Below are positions 1 to 6,328 of a stretch of DNA of 7,057 bases, piece after piece. Made by a program: the position numbers and the translations under genes. A model generated the notes under the pieces. The model did no database searches. It worked only from the letters and a program-made list of their open reading frames with translations, and was not told the DNA's origin. Positions within the stretch are counted from its first letter, which is position 1. Each line of letters starts with the position of its first letter. This DNA is from an uncultured bacterium (GTDB lineage Bacteria; Bacteroidota; Bacteroidia; Bacteroidales; JACABE01): contig CAIWDQ010000331.1 in assembly GCA_903911455.1 (NCBI GenBank), positions 1-7,057 on the forward strand. Reading direction: 5' to 3'.

Positions 1-7
1 ATATAGC

Positions 8-28
8 AAATTAGTTTGAAACTAATTT
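8..28 (-). terminator. hairpin after glmM, probable terminator
   Basis: A perfect inverted repeat (arms AAATTAGT and ACTAATTT around TTGAA) starts 3 bp beyond the glmM stop codon. Read on the minus strand the hairpin is followed by GCTATAT, which is not a strong U-tract. Read on the plus strand it is followed by T-rich sequence, so it may serve an unseen gene to the left as well. The window edge prevents a fuller judgement. Confidence 0.45.
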
Positions 29-31
29 TAA

Positions 32-1426
32 TTAATTACCTCTTAAAATTTCTTTAATATCATTAATAATCTTTTGAGCTAAATGATCAGCCTTAGTTGG
101 TGAATCGCTTTCAGAATAAATTCTTATAATAGCTTCGGTGTTTGACTTACGTAAATGTACCCATTCATTATCAAAATCTATTTTAACACCATCAATATCA
201 TTTACTCTTTCGGTATGATATTTTTCTTTAATACTTTCTAATATAGCATCTACATCCATATCTGCGGCAAGCTCAATCTTGTTTTTAGATATAAAATAGT
301 TAGGATACTTATCGCGCAAAGCAGAACAAGACTTTCCGAACTTAGCAAGCTGAGTTAAAAACAACGCAATACCTACCAAAGCATCACGGCCATAATGCAA
401 CTCAGGATAAATAATTCCTCCATTGCCCTCGCCACCAATCACAGCATTAGTAGCTTTCATCATTTCTACAACATTCACCTCTCCTACCGCCGAAGCTGCA
501 TAAGTAGCACCATACTTTTCAGTAACAACTCTCAATGCTCTAGTTGAAGACAGATTAGAAACAGTATTACCTTTAGTATGTTGCAAAATATAATCAGCAA
601 CAGCAACCAAAGTATACTCTTCGCCAAACATCAAACCATCGTCTCTGATAATAGCTAACCTATCAACATCAGGATCTACCACAAAACCTACATCAGCTTT
701 ATATTTAACAACAGTTTCTGAAATCTCTGTAAGATTTTCGGGCAAAGGTTCAGGATTATGAGGAAAAATACCATTAGGTTCGCAATACAATTCTACAATG
801 TCATTAACACCTAAAGCCTTTAACAACTGAGGAATTGCAATGCCACCAGTAGAATTAACACAATCAACAGCAACTTTAAAATTAGCTTTACGAATAGCAT
901 CAACATCAACCAAAGTTAAAGCAAGTATCTTTTCAATATGTTTAGTTATGTAAGTATCATCCTTAGTGTACTTACCTAATTTATCAACTACTTCGTAATT
1001 ATAATTCTGACTTTCGGCTAAAGCTAAAACTTCAGCACCTTCGGCAGCATTAATAAACTCTCCTTTACCATTTAAAAGTTTAAGAGCATTCCACTGCTTA
1101 GGATTATGACTGGCAGTAATGATAATACCACCATCGGCTGCAGTATCAACAACTGCAACTTCAACTGTAGGCGTTGTTGACAAACCTATGTCAATAACAT
1201 CAACTCCCATACCTATAAGAGTACCGCAAACTAAGTTGTTAACCATCTCACCAGATATACGGGCATCGCGACCAACAACAAATTTAAGTTTAGTTTTATT
1301 TTCTTTTGATTTAATGAAAGCAGAAAAGGAAGCAGTAAATTTAACAATATCTAAAGGAGTAAGGCCTTCGCCCGATTTGCCGCCGATAGTACCACGGATA
1401 CCTGAGATAGATTTGATTAAAGTCAT
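32..1426 (-). CDS. glmM: phosphoglucosamine mutase (alpha-D-phosphohexomutase family)
   Basis: A cytosolic enzyme predicted to interconvert glucosamine-6-phosphate and glucosamine-1-phosphate on the way to UDP-GlcNAc for peptidoglycan and LPS. All four alpha-phosphohexomutase signatures are visible in the 464 residues: the phosphoserine loop TASHNP (Ser106), the Mg-binding loop DPDVDR (251-256), the sugar-recognition loop GEGNGG (332-337) and the phosphate-binding loop RKSNTE (426-431). The length is normal and the N-terminus MTLIKSISGIRGTIGG fits this family as I recall it in Bacteroidota. The sugar loop differs from the E. coli GlmM form (GEQSGH), so phosphoglucomutase or phosphomannomutase activity cannot be excluded. 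There is no SD before the ATG, as is usual in Bacteroidota. I see no clear promoter in the 140-bp gap to sucC, so readthrough from sucC may contribute to its expression. Confidence 0.85.
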   Translation of the reverse strand: MTLIKSISGIRGTIGGKSGEGLTPLDIVKFTASFSAFIKSKENKTKLKFVVGRDARISGEMVNNLVCGTLIGMGVDVIDIGLSTTPTVEVAVVDTAADGGIIITASHNPKQWNALKLLNGKGEFINAAEGAEVLALAESQNYNYEVVDKLGKYTKDDTYITKHIEKILALTLVDVDAIRKANFKVAVDCVNSTGGIAIPQLLKALGVNDIVELYCEPNGIFPHNPEPLPENLTEISETVVKYKADVGFVVDPDVDRLAIIRDDGLMFGEEYTLVAVADYILQHTKGNTVSNLSSTRALRVVTEKYGATYAASAVGEVNVVEMMKATNAVIGGEGNGGIIYPELHYGRDALVGIALFLTQLAKFGKSCSALRDKYPNYFISKNKIELAADMDVDAILESIKEKYHTERVNDIDGVKIDFDNEWVHLRKSNTEAIIRIYSESDSPTKADHLAQKIINDIKEILRGN

Positions 1427-1466
1427 ATAATTGGTATAATTTTTAGTAATTTACTTTAAGTAATAA

Positions 1467-1496
1467 AACCTAATCCCGTACAAACGGAATTAGGTT
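1467..1496 (-). terminator. rho-independent-type terminator of sucC
   Basis: An 8-bp stem (AACCTAAT with ATTAGGTT), one mismatch, then 4 more pairs (CCGT with ACGG) close a 4-nt ACAA loop. On the minus strand the hairpin runs into TTATTACTT, a moderate U-tract. It lies about 70 nt after the sucC stop and 40 bp before the glmM start. It should end sucC transcripts, or attenuate readthrough into glmM. Confidence 0.7.
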
Positions 1497-1516
1497 CAAT
1501 ATTATTATATGTTTTA

Positions 1517-1546
1517 TTCTTGATAAAATAAATATTTCATCAAGAA
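1517..1546 (-). other. second stem-loop in the sucC 3' region
   Basis: Perfect 8-bp arms TTCTTGAT and ATCAAGAA are separated by 14 nt of A/T sequence, 20 nt after the sucC stop. The loop is long and no U-tract follows directly. It is more likely a 3'-UTR stability element, or chance in AT-rich DNA, than a terminator. Confidence 0.25.
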
Positions 1547-1566
1547 ATATATTCTTTGATTAAAGA

Positions 1567-2757
1567 TTATTTTAATACTTCAGTAACAAGTTTAGCAGCA
1601 TCCTCTAAAGTAACTGCACCAAACACTTTTAATCCTGAATTATCAATAATCTGTTTGCCTTCTACAGCATTAGTTCCCTGCAAACGAACAATGATTGGAA
1701 CTTTGATCTCACCAATATTTTTGTAAGCATCAACTACACCTTGAGCAACTCTATCGCAACGAACGATACCACCAAAGATATTTAATAAGATAGCTTTAAC
1801 ATTTGGATCTTTAAGAATGATACGAAAAGCTTCTTCAACTCTTTTAGCATTAGCCGAACCACCAACATCTAAGAAGTTAGCAGGATCGCCACCCGAAAGT
1901 TTAATAATATCCATGGTAGCCATAGCTAAACCGGCACCATTAACCATGCAACCAACGTTACCGTCAAGTTTAACATAATTTAAAGAGAATTTACTAGCTT
2001 CAACTTCAATTGGATCCTCTTCAGTTAAGTCGCGCATTTCAGCAATATATGGATGACGATATAAAGCATTGTTATCAATAACAACTTTTGCATCTACAGC
2101 ATATATTTTATCATCAGAAGTTTTAACTACAGGATTTATTTCAAATAAAGTAGCATCGGAAGCTACATATGCATTATAAAGAGCGTTAACAAATACTGTC
2201 ATTTCCTTGAACGCATTACCTGATAAACCTAAGTTAAAAGCAATCTTACGACATTGGAAAGCTTGAATTCCTACTTTAGGATCAATCTCTTCAGTGAATA
2301 TTTCGTCTGGAGTTTCTTCAGCAACTTTTTCAATATCCATACCACCATGAGGTGAATACATAACCATGAATCTACCGGTAACACGATTTAAAAGAATACT
2401 CATATATATTTCACGAACCTTAGTTGCTCCATCATAATAAATATCCTGAGCAATTAAAACCTTACCAACTTTCTTTCCTTCAGCACTGGTTTGAGGAGTT
2501 ACTAATTGCATACCTATTATCTTTTCAGCTAGTTCACGCGCTTCATCAGCAGATTTTGCTAATTTAACACCACCGCCTTTGCCTCTTCCTCCTGCATGAA
2601 TTTGAGCTTTAACAACGCAATAAGGTGATTGTGTTTTTTCATACAAAGTCTTAGCAGCCTGATATGCTTCTTCGCCGTTAGAAGCAACTATACCTAAAGG
2701 TACTTGAACTCCGTAACTTTCTAAAATTTGTTTTCCCTGGTACTCGTGTAGATTCAT
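1567..2757 (-). CDS. sucC: succinyl-CoA ligase [ADP-forming] subunit beta
   Basis: The beta subunit of succinyl-CoA synthetase, a TCA-cycle enzyme that couples succinyl-CoA cleavage to nucleotide triphosphate synthesis. At 396 residues it is close to E. coli SucC (388). It opens with the family hallmark MNLHEYQGKQ. The ATP-grasp nucleotide-binding segment KAQIHAGGRGKGGG lies at 50-63. EINP (206-209) with Asp222 matches the spacing of the Mg-binding Asn/Asp pair of E. coli SucC. The C-terminal CoA-ligase domain carries NGAGLAMATMD (273-283), GGDPANFLDVGG (289-300) and NIFGGIVRCD (326-335). No sucD (alpha subunit) is next to it: glmM lies downstream and lolD is divergent upstream, so the alpha subunit must be encoded elsewhere. 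No SD precedes the ATG. The family identity is secure; nucleotide preference (ADP or GDP) cannot be read here. Confidence 0.97.
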   Translation of the reverse strand: MNLHEYQGKQILESYGVQVPLGIVASNGEEAYQAAKTLYEKTQSPYCVVKAQIHAGGRGKGGGVKLAKSADEARELAEKIIGMQLVTPQTSAEGKKVGKVLIAQDIYYDGATKVREIYMSILLNRVTGRFMVMYSPHGGMDIEKVAEETPDEIFTEEIDPKVGIQAFQCRKIAFNLGLSGNAFKEMTVFVNALYNAYVASDATLFEINPVVKTSDDKIYAVDAKVVIDNNALYRHPYIAEMRDLTEEDPIEVEASKFSLNYVKLDGNVGCMVNGAGLAMATMDIIKLSGGDPANFLDVGGSANAKRVEEAFRIILKDPNVKAILLNIFGGIVRCDRVAQGVVDAYKNIGEIKVPIIVRLQGTNAVEGKQIIDNSGLKVFGAVTLEDAAKLVTEVLK

Positions 2758-2817
2758 AAAATAAACTTTATTATTAGTTTTTATTTATTCTTTATAAGAA
2801 CGTGAATAAATTCTGTA

Positions 2818-2825
2818 CAAAGATA
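2818..2825 (-). promoter_or_regulatory. Bacteroidota-type -7 element for sucC
   Basis: On the minus strand this reads TATCTTTG, an exact match to TAnnTTTG. It lies 61 bp upstream of the sucC start. There is no good TTTG at the -33 position with a 19-21 bp spacer, so only half of the promoter is convincing. It implies a 5' UTR of about 55 nt. Confidence 0.5.
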
Positions 2826-2894
2826 TTAATTATTTGATAAATGATTTATTTGATTTCAATTATATTTTAACAGCAATATCCTGTAAAAGTTTTA

Positions 2895-2902
2895 TACTTT
2901 TG
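2895..2902 (+). promoter_or_regulatory. Bacteroidota-type -7 element for lolD
   Basis: TACTTTTG matches TAnnTTTG exactly and ends 12 bp before the first possible ATG of lolD. A -33 TTTG is not evident. If it is real, transcription would start around 2907-2909, giving an almost leaderless mRNA. It lies 70 bp from the divergent sucC -7 element. Confidence 0.5.
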
Positions 2903-2914
2903 TAAAAAATATCT

Positions 2915-3568
2915 ATGACAATGATTAAAGCAGCAAATATACATAAATCATACGGTGATCTAAAGGTACTTAAAGGTATAGATCTTATTATAAATAAAGG
3001 AGAAATTATATCAATAGTTGGAGCTTCTGGAGCTGGTAAAACTACTTTATTACATATATTAGGTACACTTGACAGAGCAGATTCAGGAACTCTTGAAATT
3101 AATAATACTATCATTAATCAATTAAATGATAAAAGACTTTCAGCTTTCCGCAATAAAGATATTGGATTTGTATTTCAATTTCATCATCTATTACCGGAGT
3201 TTACAGCATTAGAAAATATTTGTATCCCTGCTTATATTGCTGGTGTATCAAAAAAAGAAGCAATTGAAAGTGCAAATGAACTTCTTTCTTTCTTAGGTTT
3301 AGAAGATAGAGCACATCATAAACCATCTGAACTTTCGGGTGGCGAACAACAAAGAGTTGCTGTTGCAAGAGCTTTAATTAATAAACCAGCCGTAGTTCTA
3401 GCTGACGAACCATCAGGAAATCTTGATTCAACAAATGCTAAAGACTTGCATAAGCTTTTCTTTACTTTGCGTGATAAATTTAATCAAACCTTTGTAATAG
3501 TAACCCACAACGAAGAGTTAGCTGATATGGCAGATAGAAAACTAACGATTAAAGATGGAGTTATTTAG
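2915..3568 (+). CDS. lolD: lipoprotein-releasing system ATP-binding protein LolD
   Basis: The ATPase of the LolCDE ABC complex, which extracts outer-membrane lipoproteins from the inner membrane and hands them to LolA. The 217-residue protein is one nucleotide-binding domain: Walker A GASGAGKT (36-43), Q-loop Gln88 inside FQFHHLLPEFTALEN (87-101), signature LSGGEQQR (140-147), Walker B VVLADEP (160-166), D-loop SGNLD (167-171) and H-loop His198. The QFHHLLPEFTALEN stretch is what I associate with LolD, as opposed to FtsE or MacB. The permease genes lolC/lolE are not adjacent. The ATG at 2915 and a second in-frame ATG at 2921 (giving MIKAANIHKSYG) are both possible; the second resembles more typical LolD N-termini. 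There is no SD. A MacB-type efflux ATPase is the main alternative. Confidence 0.88.
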   Translation: MTMIKAANIHKSYGDLKVLKGIDLIINKGEIISIVGASGAGKTTLLHILGTLDRADSGTLEINNTIINQLNDKRLSAFRNKDIGFVFQFHHLLPEFTALENICIPAYIAGVSKKEAIESANELLSFLGLEDRAHHKPSELSGGEQQRVAVARALINKPAVVLADEPSGNLDSTNAKDLHKLFFTLRDKFNQTFVIVTHNEELADMADRKLTIKDGVI

Positions 3569-3619
3569 ACTAAGTGAGTGAGAGAGGGAGAGACTAAGAG
3601 ATTTAGAGAAAGAGAAGAG
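3567..3619 (+). repeat. purine-rich degenerate simple repeat after lolD
   Basis: Just past the lolD stop the plus strand is almost entirely purine, built from GAG/GTGAG/AGAG motifs. AGACTAAG occurs twice (3567-3574 and 3591-3598) and TTTAGA also recurs. It looks like a decayed microsatellite. Its last bases form the left arm of the terminator hairpin that follows. Confidence 0.45.
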
Positions 3620-3646
3620 TAATTATATAAACTAATTACTCCTCTC
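3612..3646. terminator. bidirectional terminator between lolD and the metal operon
   Basis: Arms GAGAAGAGTAATTA (3612-3625) and TAATTACTCCTCTC (3633-3646) pair over 14 positions with one mismatch around a 7-nt loop. The plus strand continues CTATTTATTATTTA and the minus strand TTTCTCTAAA. The hairpin sits 43 nt after the lolD stop and 7 nt after the transporter stop, so it can end both convergent transcripts. Confidence 0.75.
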
Positions 3647-3653
3647 CTATTTA

Positions 3654-4898
3654 TTATTTATGAAATAAAGGCATTACAATTAATATTAATGACAGTATTA
3701 CGAGTACAATCGTTGCTGTCCAGCCAATAATATTATTAAAAAGTTTATTGGTGTACTTTCCCATTATCTTCTTATTATTCACAATAAGGATCATACATAT
3801 TAATACAACAGGTAACAGCATTCCATTTAATATCTGCGACCATAATGAGATTTGTATTAAAGGTGCATTTGGTAATAGGATTATGAATGCAGAGATAATA
3901 AGAATAGCCGTATATAATACATAAAACTCTGGAGCTTCTTCCCATTTCTTATCAATGCCTGCTTCAAAGCCGAAAGCTTCGCAGACGTAGAATGCAGTTG
4001 CTAAAGGTAAGATAGTTGCAGAAAAGATAGATGCTATAAACAATCCGAAAGCAAATACCTGAGAAGCTATAGCTCCTGCCAAAGGTTTTAAAGCTAATGC
4101 AGCATCTTTGGCTTCGTTAATCGTAATATGATTAACATGCAAAGTAGAAGCACAGGCTATCATGATAAAGAAAGCAACAACTACTGTGGCAATAGCTCCA
4201 ATTGCAATATCCCAAAGAGTATATTTATAATTCTTCATCTTCAATCCTTTTTCAATGACTGAAGATTGCATATAAAACTGCATCCAGGGAGCAATAGTAG
4301 TACCAACTAAACCAATAACCATTGCAATAGATTGTCCATCCATATCCATTTTGGGGTGTACAATAGATTGTCCGATCTCTTGCCAATGTGGATGCCCCAT
4401 TAATGCTGAAATAACATATACTAACAATGAAACACTAAAGATAAGGAATATTCTTTCGGCAAACTTATAATTACCTTTTACAACTAAGAACCAAATAACA
4501 AAGGCAACTATCGGGACCGATATATATTTGCTTACGCTGAAGACCTCCATACTCCCCGCGACCCCTGCAAACTCTGTAGTAGTATTCCCAATGTCAGCAA
4601 TTAATAATCCAACAAATATAAAGAAAGTAACTTTAACTCCTGCATTCTCACGGATAAGATCAGCGAGACCTTTACCGGTAACAATTCCCATACGAGCATT
4701 CATTTCCTGAATAACAAGGAGAACAATAAAGGCAGGTATCAGAGTCCAGACGAGTTTATAGCCGTATAAAGCACCTGCAATTGAATATGTTGTGATACCA
4801 CCGGCATCGTTATCTACACTTCCTGTAATAATTCCCGGCCCTAGGATAGCCAGAAAAATAACTATTCTTTGAATAATGGCTTTTCTTCTTCTCAACAT
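3654..4898 (-). CDS. Nramp-fold divalent metal transporter, probably Mg2+ (NRMT type)
   Basis: An inner-membrane transporter of the SLC11/Nramp superfamily: 414 residues with about eleven hydrophobic segments. TM1 reads GPGIITGSVDNDAGG (20-34), so the canonical metal-binding DPGN is replaced by DNDAGG. TM6 reads GTTIAPWMQFY (199-209), where manganese/iron Nramps have the form GATVMPHNLYLH. The soft methionine ligand is thus replaced by Ala203 and the histidine by Trp205. That methionine favours transition metals, and Nramp-related magnesium transporters (NRMTs, described from Eggerthella lenta) lack it, so Mg2+ is the likelier substrate. It is the second gene of an operon, 15 bp after a protein bearing the MgtE cytosolic sensor domain. 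The start is fixed by AGGAGGG 7 nt upstream of the ATG. Automatic annotation would probably say MntH; I consider that misleading. The fold is secure; the substrate is inferred. Confidence 0.88.
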   Translation of the reverse strand: MLRRRKAIIQRIVIFLAILGPGIITGSVDNDAGGITTYSIAGALYGYKLVWTLIPAFIVLLVIQEMNARMGIVTGKGLADLIRENAGVKVTFFIFVGLLIADIGNTTTEFAGVAGSMEVFSVSKYISVPIVAFVIWFLVVKGNYKFAERIFLIFSVSLLVYVISALMGHPHWQEIGQSIVHPKMDMDGQSIAMVIGLVGTTIAPWMQFYMQSSVIEKGLKMKNYKYTLWDIAIGAIATVVVAFFIMIACASTLHVNHITINEAKDAALALKPLAGAIASQVFAFGLFIASIFSATILPLATAFYVCEAFGFEAGIDKKWEEAPEFYVLYTAILIISAFIILLPNAPLIQISLWSQILNGMLLPVVLICMILIVNNKKIMGKYTNKLFNNIIGWTATIVLVILSLILIVMPLFHK

Positions 4899-4905
4899 CG
4901 CAAAG

Positions 4906-4912
4906 CCCTCCT
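4906..4912 (-). promoter_or_regulatory. strong ribosome binding site of the transporter gene
   Basis: The minus strand reads AGGAGGG with 7 nt to the ATG, in the 15-bp gap between the two operon genes. It is unusual here because glmM, sucC and lolD have no SD sequence. It supports the chosen start and suggests independent initiation, not only translational coupling. Confidence 0.8.
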
Positions 4913-4913
4913 A

Positions 4914-6194
4914 TTATCTTTTGTTTGTTTTACGTTTATTAACAAGATCTTCAATGATATCATCAATAATAACCATTCCTAATAGCTTTTTATGTTCATC
5001 AGTAACAGGAATAGCTAGTAGATTATACTTTGACACCGTTTCGGCGAGGCTGTCAACCTTATCTGTATCAAATAAGAAAATAGGATTCTTATTCATGATA
5101 TGCGAAAGAGTAGTTGTAGGTTCTGAAATCATTAAATCTCTGAATGGAACTGTAGCAATAAGTTTTTCGTCGTGGCTTGTAACAAAAAGATTGTACAAAG
5201 CTTCTGCTTCAGGTTTCTCATGACGTATAGTTTGCATAACTTCAGTAATGGTAAGAGTCTTTTGGAAAGAAATAAACTCAGTTGTCATTAAACTACCTAC
5301 TTCATGATTTGCATATTCCAACAGCTCACGTACATCATCGGAAGCTTCATCTTCCATTTCCTTGAGCAAGAGTTCTGCTCTTTCTATTTCAAGCTCTTCA
5401 ATGATGTCTGCAGCTTCGTTGGCAGGCATGTTTTCTAAGATATCAGCAGCTTTTTCTATTGAAAGGTTCTCAATAATATCTAACTGCTTACTTGTTTCAA
5501 GTTCTTCTAATACATCGGCAGCTTTTTCGTCGTCTAATGAAGAGAATACGGCAGCTCCTGAACGTTTATCAAGGTCTTCAATGATATCAGCAAGGTCTGA
5601 GGGATGTAAAGTGTGTAATTTTGATGATACTGTTGACAGTTTAATATTAAAATTACTGAAATCAACGGCTTCTACATCATCCCAAAGTATAAATTTAGAA
5701 GGAATAGCTTTATTAAACAGATGTAAGAACGAATTAATGGGAATAGCAATACCGATCCTGCGCAAAAGACCTTCCATGCCTACATCAACAGCTATTAAAT
5801 AGGCTGTACCAGAAATAGTAACCAACCTTACATCATTAACTCTAACGAGTTTACGTCCGTTAAGGTCAACAATTTGTTTATCCATTATGTTTTCAACCAA
5901 AAAGAAATGGTTCTGGATTTCAGCTTCAGGAATATCGCCTGTAACTTTACAACTAACTTTATATACAGTTTTGATTTTTAAGATATCAAAATCCGAAATC
6001 GTTAGATAAAGTTTCTTCTTATTAGAAGTTTTAACCTTAATACCGGTTACAACGGGTCGTACCGGTTCGTCATCTATACGTTTAGTGGTAAAGTCGATCG
6101 AAATATCCAATACTTTACCAATTACATTATTATCGGCATCATAAATTACTCTGCCAATAACTTTGCTTAAATAAAAAGTTGTTTTTGTACCCAT
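4914..6194 (-). CDS. PRC-barrel / MgtE_N / tandem-CBS protein, putative Mg2+-sensing partner of the transporter
   Basis: A soluble 426-residue protein with no predicted membrane helix. Two PRC-barrel-like modules come first (about 8-100 and 104-180; each carries a beta-rich core such as GRVIYDADNNVIGKVLDI and GRKLVRVNDVRLV). An MgtE_N-type superhelical domain follows (about 195-295), with recurring acidic helical units HPSDLADIIEDL, EKAADVLEEL, EKAADILENM and NEAADIIEEL. Two CBS motifs end it (about 300-358 and 364-420). In MgtE channels the MgtE_N and CBS domains bind Mg2+ and close the pore; here the MgtE membrane domain is absent. An Nramp-fold transporter gene follows 15 bp later, so the protein probably gates or senses for that transporter. 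This role is inferred from domains and linkage. AAGGAGGTG upstream supports the ATG start. It should not be annotated as MgtE. Confidence 0.88.
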   Translation of the reverse strand: MGTKTTFYLSKVIGRVIYDADNNVIGKVLDISIDFTTKRIDDEPVRPVVTGIKVKTSNKKKLYLTISDFDILKIKTVYKVSCKVTGDIPEAEIQNHFFLVENIMDKQIVDLNGRKLVRVNDVRLVTISGTAYLIAVDVGMEGLLRRIGIAIPINSFLHLFNKAIPSKFILWDDVEAVDFSNFNIKLSTVSSKLHTLHPSDLADIIEDLDKRSGAAVFSSLDDEKAADVLEELETSKQLDIIENLSIEKAADILENMPANEAADIIEELEIERAELLLKEMEDEASDDVRELLEYANHEVGSLMTTEFISFQKTLTITEVMQTIRHEKPEAEALYNLFVTSHDEKLIATVPFRDLMISEPTTTLSHIMNKNPIFLFDTDKVDSLAETVSKYNLLAIPVTDEHKKLLGMVIIDDIIEDLVNKRKTNKR

Positions 6195-6200
6195 AATACA

Positions 6201-6208
6201 CCTCCTTT
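6201..6208 (-). promoter_or_regulatory. strong ribosome binding site of the PRC/MgtE_N/CBS gene
   Basis: The minus strand reads AAAGGAGG followed by TG, with 6 nt between the GG and the ATG. It is a near-perfect anti-SD match, unlike the other three confident genes here. It fixes the start at 6194 and may be sequestered by CTTCCT at 6227-6222. Confidence 0.8.
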
Positions 6209-6226
6209 TCTTATGATATTGAGGAA

Positions 6227-6247
6227 GCGCATTATAGTATAATGTGC
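6227..6247. repeat. 21-bp near-palindrome in the leader
   Basis: GCGCATTATA and TATAATGTGC flank a central G, with one mismatch between the arms (G-T on the plus strand, A-C on the minus strand). It could be an RNA hairpin in the leader or a DNA operator for a dimeric metal regulator. It lies downstream of the predicted transcription start, so an operator here would act as a roadblock. I do not recognise it as a Fur or MntR box. Confidence 0.5.
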
Positions 6248-6328
6248 AGTCCTACTATATCGTGATTAAATTTGCCGAGTTTCTCTCAGGACCGTCATCC
6301 ATGTTTGATTATTGTTTTAAAATTTTTG

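Larger units (their letters stand above)
6195..6322 (-). promoter_or_regulatory. structured 5' leader of the metal operon, candidate riboswitch or RNA thermosensor
   Basis: Between the predicted transcription start and the ATG lie about 125 nt with several possible pairings. CGGTCCT (6294-6288) can pair with AGGACTG (6253-6247), 7 bp including one G-U, and it encloses a small GAG-AGAAA-CTC hairpin (6287-6277). An AT-rich near-palindrome follows (6247-6227). CTTCCT (6227-6222) can pair with the SD core AGGAGG (6206-6201) over 6 bp including one G-U. The last pairing would hide the ribosome binding site. I do not see the conserved core of the M-box Mg2+ riboswitch or of the yybP-ykoY Mn2+ riboswitch. 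The pairings were found by eye, without energy calculation. Confidence 0.45.

Noticed and set aside
1119..1430. Plus-strand open frame antisense to glmM
   Set aside because: It lies within a well-supported coding gene and shows low-complexity Thr/Ser/Pro/Ile composition typical of an antisense shadow.
1427..1566. Own promoter for glmM
   Set aside because: No TAnnTTTG element is visible on the minus strand between the sucC stop and the glmM start, so no promoter is annotated there.
2860..3114. 84-codon open frame on the minus strand across the sucC-lolD gap
   Set aside because: Most of it is antisense to the start of lolD and it overlaps the predicted lolD promoter. It shows no family motif.
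3654..4898. Manganese transporter MntH
   Set aside because: The TM1 DPGN and TM6 methionine-proline-histidine motifs of MntH are both replaced, so I kept only the Nramp fold and not the MntH assignment.
4528..5802. Three plus-strand open frames antisense to the metal operon
   Set aside because: They run opposite to two well-supported genes. The Ser-rich one (5362-5802) is simply the complement of the acidic, Ala/Leu/Glu-rich MgtE_N segment.
4914..6194. Complete MgtE magnesium channel
   Set aside because: The MgtE_N and CBS domains are present, but the protein ends right after the second CBS motif and no MgtE transmembrane domain follows. The next gene is an Nramp fold.
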